This document shows positions 1 to 12,593 of a DNA stretch of 64,000 nucleotides, one piece after another (position 1 is the stretch's first letter; each line of letters opens with the position of its first letter). This DNA is from Allium sativum (taxonomy: Eukaryota > Streptophyta > Magnoliopsida > Asparagales > Amaryllidaceae), in the NCBI GenBank assembly GCA_030737875.1, contig CM060909.1, forward strand, positions 30,587,659-30,651,658, in the 5' to 3' direction. The notes under the pieces are model-generated. The model did no database searches, had not been told where the DNA came from, and saw only the letters and a list, made by a program, of their open reading frames with translations. The translations under genes and the position numbers were made by a program.

Positions 1-185
1 TTCAATTGTAAATTCATTCTTGTCTTTACATATTGCTTAATCTACAATGAAGCACATCTTTCCTTATTACATAAGTTATATCATCTTATCTATTGTTCCG
101 CCTAACTTACTTTATTCCATAAGTTATCATTCCCACTTAGGCATTAATTAAGATTTACTTAACTCAACCATTCATGTCATAACAG

Positions 186-331
186 TTAAGTGTCATTCGC
201 CTAATCATATTACTTAACCCACCCATTCATACCATATTGGTTAAGTGTCATTAGCCTAATCATATTACTTAACCCACCCACTCATACCATATTGGTTAAG
301 TGTTCTTAGTTTACTTAACCCTACCCACTGG
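186..331. repeat. 55-bp tandem repeat in F LTR
   Basis: Two full 55-bp units (186-240 and 241-295) begin ttaagtgtcatt and end accatattgg. A third, partial and diverged unit runs to about 331. The first two differ at two positions. Confidence 0.85.
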
Positions 332-470
332 TCTAATTACCATGTTATGTTGGTTAAGTATTACTATTCGTATTTCCATATGTCACCCACATGTCACCCA
401 CTTAACCCCCATGTCCCACCACATGTTTATCTGGTTAAGTATTTCTTAATTCATTAAGGCCGTAACCCTA

Positions 471-693
471 TAAAGACCTCTCACATTAGACTGACATTTA
501 TGGCAGCTGGATATGCCGGGGGGTCCGGGCAGTCTTACACCATAAAAGAGTCTAACCTCGTGTCTTTACAACTGTTATGCTTTTAATTTGGGCCTAGGAC
601 CTCTCACATTGGGCTACCATTTGTGACTACTGGATTTGTCGGGCGCGTCCGGGCAGTTTTACGTCACAAATGAGTCCAACCTCGTGTCCTAAG
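471..693. other. Twin compound inverted repeats, F LTR
   Basis: Two adjacent long hairpins span 471-568 and 593-693. The first has nested stems taaagac/gtcttta (471-477 with 562-568), ttagact/agtctaa (486-492 with 549-555), tttatgg/ccataaa (497-503 with 540-546), ctg/cag and an apical ccgg/ccgg. The second has cctaggac/gtcctaag (one mismatch) and a perfect 9-bp inner stem atttgtgac/gtcacaaat (619-627 with 663-671). The architecture is the same as in the LTRs of A and B, with different bases in the arms. Confidence 0.8.
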
Positions 694-2020
694 AATTGAT
701 TATCACTTATAATCTTTTACCCCAGTCTTAATAATTTCCTTATTCAAATTATTAATTAATTCCTAATTTAACGATGTCCATAATTGACTCAATTATGTTC
801 ATCAATTAATGGTATGCAAAATCATACCAATTTTATCACAATTTATCTTATGCCATTAAAGACAACTTATCTCAATTTATATTTATCCCTCCTTTAAGGC
901 TATTACATGCCAACTACCCAAGACCCACTTAGGCGTGTTCGTATTAGCCCTTTTTCAAGACATAAATTATCATATGTGTTTCAACTACAAATCTCACATA
1001 ATTAACATATGCCCAAGTTCTAGATTACATGTTCGTTTTACATATGCCTAATTCATACCAAATTTACATATGTTCAGTTCATGCCATTTTATATGTATGC
1101 CAATTTTTATGTCAATTTACACATATCAAGTTCTAGCCAAAAATTACATATGCCAATCCCAATTCTTACAATTACCATTTTAATGGCAATACCCAATTAT
1201 CAAATTTCTTATTAATTGCAATAATACCCATATATCCAATTTTCATGTTATCCCATCAATTCCACCAATCACATATATCCAAATAGGTAATATTCCCATA
1301 CTTTTCCCCGTATTCGATCGTACGCAAAACCGTGGTTTAGGCCTAAATCTGAAATTGATCTAGGTTCATCAAAAGAAAATAAATAGGGGAAAGGTAGAAT
1401 TTTGCAATAGAACAAGATCAGATAGAAAACAGCATAAATCATCATGATAGGCATAAAGATTAGATCTTGATAATAATATCAACATGAATCCAAGAAACTG
1501 AATTACAATGGCTGAATAGAGCATGAACTAGACATAAGAATGGAGATGAACAAGTCTCAAAACTCATGGTTCAAAGCTAAACAGGAATAGATCTGAATTG
1601 ATAAACATGCTTATATCCAATTACACTTTATTCCATAGCCATATTAAAATTAAGTATTTTAATCTAAAAAGTAACTAGAACTTACATAGCATGGCTAGCG
1701 AATTTAAGAACTGAAATCGATGTAGAAACGTTGTGGAGTTGTTAATTCATCTCCTTGAATTGTTGTAGAAGTCTTCATCTTTGCATTGGATTGCGTATGA
1801 AAGCTTAAGAAGAAGATTAGAGACGGCGGCCATGACCAAGATGGATTTTAGCAGTATAATGGTGGCTAGACATGTTGTAGTGAATTAGGGTTAGGCCTTA
1901 GGTTGTATTTATAGATGTAGGAACTCATTTAGGCCCTTAGATCATCCCTAGAGTCAATCCGGACCATCAAAACACATCCCGGGCCTCAAAATGGGTTCTG
2001 GGCCACACCAAGCCGACCAG

Positions 2021-2106
2021 GTCGACCTGTACAGGGGGGAGGTCGACACTACAGTCGACCTGAGGGGGGGGGGGAAGTCGACTGTGCAGTCGACACTATA
2101 GTCGAC
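2021..2106. promoter_or_regulatory. Cluster of six GTCGAC palindromes (F LTR)
   Basis: GTCGAC occurs at 2021, 2042, 2054, 2077, 2089 and 2101 within 86 bp, mixed with G-runs. In the element's orientation this is 210-300 bp inside the LTR, in U3. B has five and A has two at the equivalent place. A regulatory role is inferred; only the clustering is seen. Confidence 0.5.
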
Positions 2107-2316
2107 CTGGGGTCAGTCTGCCTAAAAGTCTGCTGAAACTTGTACAGGCCATAACTTGGTCATACGGACTCCGATTTTCGAAAACTCGGACTCTATTTCA
2201 TGTAAAATTTCAAGACGAACGCAATGGCGCAACCCATTTCCCTTGATTCTTATTTTAAAATTTAATTCTGCCTTGATTTATGATTTTAATATGTTATAAA
2301 AATTCGGGTTGTTACA

Positions 2317-3062
2317 GATATACTATCGGCAGGTGGTCCCATACCTTGTCATAATTGGAAATCCATTCTCCAATAAGCACCTGCGGTTTTGATTGTATAC
2401 TATTTATGTGGAGTGCGAGATGCAAGCGTTCTGCTAGGTTCTATTTATTTGTATTTAGACACTATTATAATATCAGAAGATATATATGATTTCAAATAAA
2501 GTTTTCGGTTATCGTAAGGAAAAAACCGTCCGTGTTTATGTGTGGATTTGGTCTTACGATTACCCTTTTCTTTCGAAAAGATTTTTAACTTTAAAATCAA
2601 GTTGGATGATCCCCTTAAACTTAATGTGTTGTTCTCACTCTGGTTCACCAGACTGACCCGGTATTTGAAATGCTCGGGTTAGCCCGGGTTGTATAGGTTC
2701 AGGTTACGAAGTTCAGAAGACGTGCTGGAGGAGTTCAGATGTATCAGTATTTATTCCGCTGTGTATTGTATATGAAGACAGATTATTATAGCTGTCCAGA
2801 TTGTCTTGACAGATGTACTCTGATTGTAAGTATTGTTTCAAGTTTTCAATAAAGATTATTTCTATATTATATTTTGTTTCCGCTGCGATGTGAGACTCTG
2901 ATTCTGATGTGTTTCTTCTTCTTATTTCTTCTATTCTAATATTTCTTTCTTATCTCACCTTCTAATTTCTTTCTCATAACGTTCCAGTGTTTTCGATGCT
3001 TGAATGTCCAACATGGGGATTTTGTGTCGATTTTCGGGATCGAAAATCCCTGGGTCGTTACA
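2317..3062 (+). mobile_element. Element E: 3' portion of its 5' LTR
   Basis: This 746-bp segment matches the end of the E 3' LTR (23087-23835) almost base for base, including the block beginning actatcggcagg and the end tgggtcgttaca. The match shows many scattered substitutions, more than between the sister LTRs of D, B or A. It is directly followed by a primer binding site, so it is a 5' LTR on the + strand. The rest of this LTR lies left of F and outside the window. An imperfect hairpin gttatcgtaag/cttacgattac (2508-2518 with 2553-2563) is kept in the related copies G and J. Confidence 0.88.
2848..2853 (+). terminator. Polyadenylation signal AATAAA in E LTR
   Basis: A canonical AATAAA lies about 210 bp before the LTR end on the + strand, in the context ttttcaataaagattattt. 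It recurs in the 3' LTR at 23617-23622 and on the - strand in the reversed copy J at 56151-56156. It is a plausible R/U5 polyadenylation site. Use is inferred. Confidence 0.5.
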
Positions 3063-3063
3063 G

Positions 3064-3080
3064 TGGTATCAGGGCAATGG
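3064..3080 (+). other. Primer binding site of E (tRNA-iMet type)
   Basis: tggtatcagggcaatgg starts two bases after the LTR end. The first 12 bases match the common plant PBS complementary to initiator-Met tRNA, tggtatcagagc, with a single a-to-g change. Confidence 0.88.
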
Positions 3081-4050
3081 TTTAGTAATAACCATGGCTC
3101 TGTGGCGTAACTCAAAAGAGATGGGGTAAGTAATACCCTAGATTGAGTTGAGAATATATATACGAGAGAGCATATTTGTATATTTTATTAAAAAAAACGT
3201 TTTATGTTTTGTAAATGGTGTAAATGAAATAATTTTACCCAAATTATATTTTTGTATAGAAAAAGAATGATTTTATCGAATTATTGAAATATTGGTTTGT
3301 TGATTGATTTATAAATTAAAATTGGATTAAATGATTTATTATAACCAAAGGAGAATTTCACATAGAGTTTGTGAATGAAAATTTTAATACGGAATTGGAC
3401 ATCAAACTTAACCTGGTTAAGTGGAACAGAATAATGTAATAAACAGAGTTGGAAATTGAATGGATATTAATTGAATTTAGCGAAACCTATTGAATTAAAC
3501 AAAAAACTTGGATAAGTTGATTGATGGGATAATCGACTGATTTAATAGAAAATTCATTTACAATCGAATGAATTGGAAAGTAGGAAGATAAATTCCAGTG
3601 AACTAAATTGGGAATGAAATCAGTTATGAAATGAAACTGGATTATATAACCCTGGGTTGTTATGTGCACTGTAAATTGAGTTAAGTACAGATTCCAGAAG
3701 GCCATGAAGTTGGTTTGGTTACACAGATTTGGAGTACAGACTGAAAGGCGAAGGGCAGTTAGTTGGTTGCTTTGAAATTGAAATTGAGTTGCCCGACAAA
3801 CAGGTGAACCTTGATATATTGATTTGAGTAGTCAATTTTTATACTCCTGAATGGGATGACCATTTGGCTTTGATTTTATTTTGGAAAAGTTGAGGCCTAG
3901 AGTGGCAGTTGTAGTTGTTGTGATCAAACCGCATAGAGGAGATGCTAACGAAATTTTTCGAAAATATTTAAAACTCAGAATATTGTAGATAATAAATTCT
4001 AAAATATTATTTTGGAATTAATCGAGTTCGACGCATTCTTCTTACCTTGT

Positions 4051-4086
4051 AATTTCGGGGACGAAATTCTTTTAAGGGGGGAAGAG
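4051..4086 (+). other. Pre-PPT hairpin and polypurine tract of E
   Basis: aatttcg-GGGA-cgaaatt (4051-4068) is a perfect 7-bp stem with a GNRA-type loop. It is followed by the polypurine tract ttttaaggggggaagag (4070-4086), which abuts the 3' LTR start tgtaacatcccag at 4087. A, B and D keep the same arrangement. Confidence 0.85.
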
Positions 4087-7000
4087 TGTAACATCCCAGA
4101 TTTTTGGCCATTTAAATTGGAATATTTAAATCTGTTTTATATATTATATTAAGAATATAATGGATTTTATATCAAATTTATTTTATAAATGGAGATTTCG
4201 TCGTATAGATTGTAAGATTTGTGGGAATCAAATTTTCAAATAGTCGTTATATAATCGTTCATCGACCGTAATAGTTTATTTGAAATAACTGCATACTGGA
4301 TTCGAATTTAGACAAGGTTCTTTTGAGACGTAGTGTTAATTTAATTTTTAGAGTTTTACTGTAATTTTTAATTAATTAAATACGCAACTTTTTATTTGGA
4401 GTATTTTGCACCTTGTATTAGTATTTTGGGGTTTCATAATATAGGGTAACCTACCGATATTATTATATTTTTGGGATCATGGGACATTGCTCGACACAAT
4501 GGTGTATTTATTTTCATTAAGTAAGGCCAGTGTTTTGCGGTGCGTAAATTTTACGATAGAGTAAATAGCGGTACGTATTTATTAACTGTGTACCGAATAA
4601 GTAAAACATGTGAATAACTTACCAATTAAGTAACTTAATGAAATGATGGCGTAACCTATATCTTTAATCCTAGCCTACCTTGAGCGTTCCCATCAAAAAC
4701 TAGGCACTGTCTTTTTAAATCAAGGGCCTACGCTATTTTTAAGTACCGTATTTTTGAACTTTTAGTCTGCCTAATGGCTGCCAATGTATTGTTCCTTTCA
4801 TCAAGATTTGAAAACACGCTGCACTTTCCATCTCTAATTTCTGGAGCCTACCGTATCTATCTTTTTCTTCCTACATTTTTCCTAATTTAAAAACCAATGC
4901 GATAAGGTACAAAGCTAGCAAAACCTACCTATATTGGCACAGCTATTTGAATGGAAAGAAAAGAAGGCACAGACCAGCTATCTTCCCCATTATACAACTA
5001 TTTTAATCCAACCAAGATTTGTTATGAACAGCTACTGAAGTGAAAGCTGAATTTACAATACTCTGCAAATCTAAAACCAAGGCTACAGTTATTCAATTTT
5101 TTTCACACAGGCTACCTTATGGACAAATAGTCCTCATCAAACTAACACATTAACAAAGGCCTACTGATGTGTATACCATCACTGCACACTGTCTGTTATT
5201 ATATCCTAAAAATCCATAACACTGCATCTCCATTCCTCTACACTGCATGGCTACAAAGTAGGACTTGAAGTTGTTCTTATCCTCTTTAGTTCCGTGTGTA
5301 TAAATAAAGGGTCCATCTCCTTGTTCCAGGAACCAAAACTGAAAACATAAATCACCATTATAATCCCAACGCAAGTAAACAAACCGAAAAATAAACCACA
5401 CGCAGTTTATATAATCCAAACATGTTTCACTAGAAGCTTTACACGTAGCTCGTCTTCAGTCCAGTGCCATGTTTTTGAAAAATCTTCCAGTACCCTTTTA
5501 ATTTCCGCATTATTCTTTGGTTACAGCGAGACCAAAGTTCGGTTACATGGTTTTGGGTTTTGCCAAGGAGTTTTGGGTGCGGGAAACTCGAAGTAGATGG
5601 ATCTGAGTGGGCCGACCTTATCGACGAGGTGATATGGATGACGAGCTGAAGGAGGGGATGGAAGTGAGAACCGACGTGGCTTTAAATGAGGGGACGGAAC
5701 AAAATAGCATGGGGAGAAGAGAAACATGGAGGAGGAGGAGTAGTTCGGTTATGAAGTGGTGCATGTGGGTGGGGTCTGGTCTTGACGAGGAGAAGAGAAC
5801 TGGAGCGGGAGCAGATGTCCGGGTAGGTGCGGTTCATGGCGAAGAGGAACTGTACGGCGGAGGGGTGCTGTTTCGGGTATTAGCAGGTAAAAGGGATGGA
5901 AGGTGACACTACTTCTATAATATGCCTCTTTGCCTAATTTAGTTTAGCGCAGACTGCCTAATCTACTCTTAGTTATGATTAAGTGTTATTAGGTATTCCT
6001 AATCAAAGTGTTTATTGTCTTAAGCCTGAGAGTAGCGAACAATGCATAGATTATCTAAGTTAATGATATATATTAACGTAAGCATGGGTTAGGAATATTA
6101 TGTAGTAAATGCCTAGATAATATAATAACATGGACTAGGATGGTTTAAACATGTCCAGTTTACTTTAACGTGACTGATCACTTGATTAACTTGACTGGGA
6201 ATTATTTATTGTGCTTAAATATATATAGTGGCACCTAACCCAAGTACCCTGTACAACGTGGCCTCCTGGGAAGTTTGAAAACGTGACTGGGTAAAACGTT
6301 TTCATGCCTAGTGAAGAATTAAAGCATCGCTTATTAGTAATTTAGGTTAATCATATATGTATATGGTATAGATAATATTATTTAATAGATAAATAATGTA
6401 TTTATTTTAGAACGTTGTTATACAGCAATGAAATTGGATAAAGCAAGCAAAGTCGAAAGCGGGTCGACAAACACAATACGATGAAGCTGGTTTAGTCAGT
6501 GTGGGTAGCTACAGAGATTTTTTTTAATTAAATTAAATGTTGTTTAATTTAATTGAAATGAACTTTTCCAACGATAGATGATAATCAAGGTGAGTTCGAC
6601 TCACTCAGTTTACCCCTCTTATATTTTATATAGGTTGGGTTTAATTATTTGTGTGCTATGGTTGCTAGATGTTTGATGGATGCTGAATACAATTGACTGA
6701 ACTGATTAAATTAAACGTTTGTTTAATTTAAACGAAATTGTTATTTTTAACGATTTATTCCAACTGAGGTAACTTACCTCATTGGTTTCGTTTATAAAAA
6801 TATAAACATATAAAATTAAATACGGATGTTTGGATTGCTGTTATTGCTGACTGTTGAAAATTATAATGTTATTCTATTCTAACGTATTTGGGTGCAGGGA
6901 AAACAGGTTGGAGGGATCCAACTGGATTACTCAAAATTTATTGTTTATTTTCATATCATAATTATATAAACTGTTTAACCACTCTGATTAGATGGTTGCT

Positions 7001-9153
7001 TTGATCGTTAATTGTTGAATTTAAATTCAACGTTTGTTGTGGTTAACCAATGAGAACATACGGGTTGGGTAACTAGCAGCAGATGGCCTAACAATAAATC
7101 GTTTTATGAAATGTTGATTTTTTGTCAGATTAATCAACAGAAGTGAAGTTATAAAAGTCGCTTTATAACTAAAGATGGTTTTGAATTCTATTATTTTGAA
7201 TTATGGTTTATAAGGAAGGAGATTAATATTTATTATTTATAAATTAAGTTTATAAGAAATTATTAAATAGTTTATAAAGTAAATTTGTATGTAAATAAGA
7301 TATAAAAGCATGTAAGTAGAAATTTATTTAACGATGTATTAACTGGGATGAAGTGTTGGACAGGGATTGAATAGAAATTGATTATCATTATAATCAAAGT
7401 AAGCGGGATTAAATTAATTAATTATATTATTTGTTATTTTAAATGAAGGGGTCAATTGAAATGGATTAGCTTGTAGATTTGTTAAGCTGGATAGATCGAG
7501 TGCCTAAGTGAGAATAGATTATCAAATTTCTGTTTAATGGAAATTGTTAACGATAAGGTAAATCATGTTTTTAAGATTGAAATTTATTACTAATCAAGTA
7601 ATGATCTTGGAAATTGACTAATGGAGGTTAATGAGATCATAAAGCATTGTTAAATAAGTTTTAAAAAGGGTATTTATATAAGTAAGATTTAATTTTAATT
7701 CTCCTTGAAATTCTAATAAATAAAATTTCATATTGAAAACCAAGTTTATTTGAAAATATCGTAAATAGTTCAGTTATGGAAACGAGTTAATAAGATATAA
7801 ACCTTGATATGATTTATGGGGAGAAATGAAAGTTTTATGAAATGAGAATCGAAGCAAGGACCCAAACCGAATAAAATTCCAAAATCTATGTTAGGCGAAG
7901 ATGTTAAGAACCATGTTTATGGGGTAAGTTGTAAATGGTTTCAATGATTTAACGAATGATGAATGGAAAGGAAATTCAGAAGTGTACAAATATAAATTGG
8001 AAGTCGAAATAGAAACCAAATGGCATCAAAGTGGGTTGGGTGAATTAAGATAAGAAGTTGATCTAAAATCGAGTATTTTAAATAAGGGTTACTTAATATT
8101 TAAATTAAGTTAAAAGGTGAAGTTTAAAATAAGATTTCCAAGAAAGGATATGATATTGAAACCGTGTTTGGAACGGGTAGTAAATGAAGTATGTGGAGTA
8201 ATTAGTGAAAGGGGATTTTTGTTGATAAACTGCTACCTTTCTGAGGATAAGGATGTTGTTAATTCAAGGTCTGAGAGGTAAATAAAATACCCCAATTTGA
8301 ACGACTTCAATATTATCAAAGAATGATATTAGATTAGAAACAAGAGTACTCGAGGGAGAGAAAAGTTTGAAATTCGAGGAATGGTATTATAAAATAAAGT
8401 TTGAAATGTTTCAAGTTGAATGAGATGATTTTGAATATCACACTATTTTTGAAATAAGAAATAAAAAGCTTTGTTCCAAATAAGTTTTATAGAATTCGAT
8501 TAACGATGGAAAAATCAAAGAGGCCAAGTGATGATGAATAATGAACCAGTACATATATTTTATTTTTATGGATGAATGTTTGTTTATTTGATAGTTAAAT
8601 AACTGACTATCAAATCTGAACAATTATCGATTGTTGGTTAGGAAAGACCGGGATCGAATTTATATTCGAAAACCATTCCGACCAGCAAATACGTAATCGT
8701 GGAAGTGATCAGACGATGATCGAGAGGGAGCATTTAAAGAACATAGATCTTCATAAAGCGGAAGGATTGCTTATAATCTCTGATTTGCTCCCAGAGATAA
8801 ACTGTGATCCTGTCGTGGTTGGAATCTATGGGTTGCAAGGACAACTCGCTACTAATCTGTACGGTGATTCCTAGGATGTGGTAGGAGGGTGCCTTCGGTT
8901 GTCCAGTCCCAGGACAACATGTATGGACAATGTGACATTCAAAGTGAATGGTGGCCAGATGTTCTGGAAAAGATACGTTATAACCTCAAAGCCTCACAAC
9001 AAGGAAATGACAAAAATCGGACAGGCAGCATGGCTATGTGGGTCGCACCCATTAGGGTGTATAGTCACCATCTAGAGAATATTCATATTTGTTACTTCTT
9101 TTCATTTCTGTATCTCCCGGGAACTACGGTGGTCGCGACAAAAAGCCGTAAGG
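4087..9153 (+). mobile_element. Element E 3' LTR, part 1 (split by D)
   Basis: This begins tgtaacatcccag immediately after the polypurine tract and continues to the D insertion at 9153/9154. It resumes at 22987, giving a total LTR of about 5.92 kb. It is AT-rich and non-coding. Stretches such as 6580-6800 (aaggtgagtt, ggtaacttacct) and 8560-9120 match LTR I (54000-54240), G (25310-26000) and, reversed, J (56650-57540). These therefore form one family. The remaining sequence is unremarkable apart from the G-rich island at 5521-5906. Confidence 0.88.
5521..5906. other. GC/purine-rich island within E LTR
   Basis: This roughly 390-bp stretch is much richer in G and purines than the surrounding LTR. 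It contains an open frame at 5607-5906 (99 codons, + strand) rich in Gly, Glu and Arg, with no recognisable domain. I treat that frame as compositional. D and I have comparable but non-matching islands in the 5' third of their LTRs. A TATAAATA at 5299-5306 lies upstream and could be a promoter element. Confidence 0.4.
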
Positions 9154-12100
9154 TGTAAAGACCCGTTACTTCCCCGTAAAGGAAAGCGTCGGATAGTTCA
9201 AGAACAAGCCACAACAGAACTCATACAGAAGAACATTTCATTGTATATTACAACAATGCATCAGATTACAAGAATATACAGAGTATGAATGAATATTACA
9301 CAGGAATATCAGAGATTTAAATTACATTTAAATACATAGCAGCGGAAATTAATACAATACACAACTAGAGGAGATATGCGGATACAAAGCTTTCCGGATA
9401 TCGTTCCAGCTGTAAACCAGGATCCTGTGAATATAAATCTGCAAAACCCAAAACTACTAGCTGCCCGTGTCAAAATAAGGGCACCCAGAGTTTAGGTTAA
9501 AACAATAAACTCCAGGTCAGTCATGTGACTGGTGTGAGAACTAAAACAGTTATTAATCTTTATTTTTAAAGTTAGGTAAATCAAGGGACCACGCCGTATA
9601 ACACGGAACGGGTTTCCTCCCAAGAATACCAGTGCATAAAACAAACGGCGCAATGCTAAATAAAGAAAAATGAAGCTGTTATAAGACCCAGGTCCCATCA
9701 CACAATACAACGCAGCCGAGGATAGGGTTTTCCCTTATAACAGCCAAAGAATGCTTGATACGGTTAAAACAAATCATTTGATACTACTATAAGTGCATAG
9801 TGTTTAAAACAACTTCAAATCATAAGTATCAATCATAGGCGGCATGGGTACCATATATCATGTCGCCATATATAGGTTTACAAATAAAACCGCAAATGTC
9901 ACGTATTTGGAAATTGGATTTCCATCTATGAACCGAGGCAAAAGATAGTCCTCAACCGATTCGTGACTCTCTAGCCCGAGCCACAGGATCAGAACGCATC
10001 AACCCTTTAGATCGTCAGGGCCGGTCCACCGATGTGGATTATTATGCCTGAACACTACGTTTCCCCGCCCTTTGGGGCGTAAATGAGCCAACTAAATGAC
10101 TCCATCGGTTCGAGAACGACCGATCAATCCGAGGCGCCTCGCAACAGCAACAACCACATAAGTCAAACTCGTCAGGGCGTGTAAAACCACTGACGCCACT
10201 TCTAGCTAGAAAGAAACGCAAGTCCTCCCTGATGTCCTCTCCCGTTTTTGGTTCATACCGGGTGTGAAACTCGCGAAGCAAACGTTACAAAAAGCTACGC
10301 CACGAAGGCCTTGCTTCGATCATCAACCACAAGACTTTGCTTTTCAACAGAAGCCTTGATCATTTGCCACTTAGGTATGCCACACAGGCAATTCACTCCG
10401 TGCGTTTGATATCCATCAATATATAACCCCTGAGCTCGTACGTCTCAGAGAAGGGCGTTAAGCAAGAGAATAAATTCTCCGCCGCCAAACAGATATATAT
10501 TTAATAGAGATCAATCACACGGACTAAAATCCAATGTCAGACACACAGTCCATTTACAAGTCCGTTCTGGGTCTGAACGAAACCGGAGGCACCTAGTACC
10601 CCGCATATCCATCGATCTCCAAGTACGTCTGGACGATCACTAACTGTTTCCATCTTCTTGGGTGTACAGCCCAATCAAGATCATCAGTAATTACCCAAAC
10701 GATGTGAAGACCTCCGGTCTTCGACCATCGTCTTCATCTTCGACTTATCGTCGTATCAGTTATTCAGAATGGGATAAACCCGGTCTTTCCGAATAACTCG
10801 CGTATATTTTAAATAAGTATTACACAAACACAACATACGCCTCATTCCAATTCATCAGTCACTAACCGTAAATTAATTAAGAGAATAATTTCCCAAATAT
10901 TAACCCCGAAGGCCGAACCAACATCAGATCAATATCCAGAAAACCATTCTGCTTGGCTAACCGATAGTTAGTTTCTAAATTTCACATTCATAGGTAAAGG
11001 TTCCCATTAATTTTATCCAAGATAAATTCCTTGAATTTATTCTTTATTCTATTTTTGAATCTCAATTCAAACTAGTCGGGATTAGCGAACCTTACCGAAG
11101 TAATCATTTATTTTAATTTCCCAATCCCAACCTATTTATCCCATGAAGTAAAACTGGTAATACTTCATATCTAACACCACGGTGTTATCGGTAAATTCAA
11201 TTACCATTTCACGTTCAAATCTAATTAAAGATTTAACTATCGCCTGGAGCAAAACTGGTGATACTCCATTTCGATTATTTCAATCTAATTAAAGATTCAT
11301 TAAAACTCCACTTAGTTTTAATCTTCGACTGGGTTAAAGAATCAGTGTCATTTAAAACACGGTTCCCGATAAACCCAAAATCACATTCCATTAATTATCG
11401 GGTTAAAGAACAAGTGTTATTTAAAACACTATTCACGATAAACCCAAAAATCAATATCAATTCAATTCCAATTAAATATTATTTAATTGGTACACTTCAT
11501 TAAATCTAATTAAAAAGATTTAATCTTTTCTCAACTGGGTTCAAGAACAGTGTTAGTGAAGACACCATTCACGACAAACCCAAATCACATTTGATATTCA
11601 ATATAAGGCTCTGGATAGAAAATATATCGGCTTATATTCAATATCAAATTCTACGATTAACAAATGTCGTATTGGAAATAACGATATAAATATATATCTT
11701 TCAAATTTCCATAACAACATCCGTATAATCCCGAATTCCAACATCGAAATATTCCGAAGACAATTTCGATTCAAATCCCCTCCAATGCAATCATTGGAAA
11801 TTCTGGTTATTTTTAAAACCCTTTTCACTTTCAATTTATTTATTTAAAAATAAATAGAATTGTAATTCTAGTTCAAAACTAGTTCATTTCGATAAAAATC
11901 TATTTTTATCTTTTCAAACATGGAGTTTTTCATCCCAATTCTTTCTCAAATCATTTCTAATGATTTTACACAAATTATTGATATTTTTAATAATTTTATC
12001 AAGGCCCGTACAGTCGATTTCCATCAATGGCCATCGAACTGCACTTACAACTACCTTTTTCAAATTTGATTTGGACATATCTCCAAATCCAACCGTTAGA

Positions 12101-12485
12101 TTTCAAATTTCTAATATTCGTTAGAAAGCTCTTTTCGATACGAACCCAACGGTTCCGGTTTCAGGAGAATCCGACGGTCGGATCTCCCGTAATGTCCGTT
12201 TGAAATAAATGGTCGAAATTCGCGAACTGCCGCGGCCCGGCGCGTTCTATTCAGGCCATTATATAATATATATAATATATATAATATATACTTCGTCGAT
12301 TTCTATTTAAAACGAATTATATAAATAGTTTTAAAACTGTTTCAAAAGCAATTTCAACTTTCTTTTCAATTCAAATCAAAATTGAAATCTTCTTTATAAA
12401 TTCGTTTTAAAATTCATTTCTATTCAATTCAAATTTCAATTCAATTTGAATTCGTTTCAATTCACTTTCAATTCAATTTGAATTC

Positions 12486-12593
12486 GTTTTCAATTCAATT
12501 CATTTCGAAATCGTTTTCAATTCAATTCATTTCGAAATCGTTTTCAATTCAATTCATTTCGAAATCGTTTTCAATTCAATTCATTTCAAATGA
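12486..12593. repeat. 27-bp tandem array in D left LTR
   Basis: About four units of a 27-bp sequence built from cgttttcaattcaattc and atttcgaaat follow each other. The right LTR has the same array near 19938-20040. Confidence 0.75.

Larger units (their letters stand above)
1..2316 (-). mobile_element. Element F: Tekay-type LTR, 5' part cut by window edge
   Basis: This is the right-hand portion of an LTR ending in gggttgttaca at 2316, the same terminus as elements A and B. It shares with them the paired inverted repeats, the GTCGAC cluster and a block near the end (about 2155-2250) that matches the A/B LTR end (tcatacggactccgatttt followed by cgaaaactcgg). The orientation matches A and B, which are - strand, so this would be the 5' LTR of a - strand element or a solo LTR. 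It interrupts the 5' LTR of E. The bases after it (2317-2321, gatat) are the expected target duplication, but the partner lies outside the window. No coding sequence is present. Confidence 0.85.
3063..4086 (+). other. Element E internal domain, non-coding
   Basis: Only 1,024 bp separate the two LTRs of E. There is no gag, protease, reverse transcriptase or integrase motif in any frame, and the longest reading frames are short and AT-biased. The domain begins with a PBS and ends with a hairpin and polypurine tract, so the signals acting in cis for replication are kept while coding capacity is absent. A 26-bp block at 3117-3142 resembles the D leader at 16473-16498. The element is classed as non-autonomous and LARD-like. 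Confidence 0.82.
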
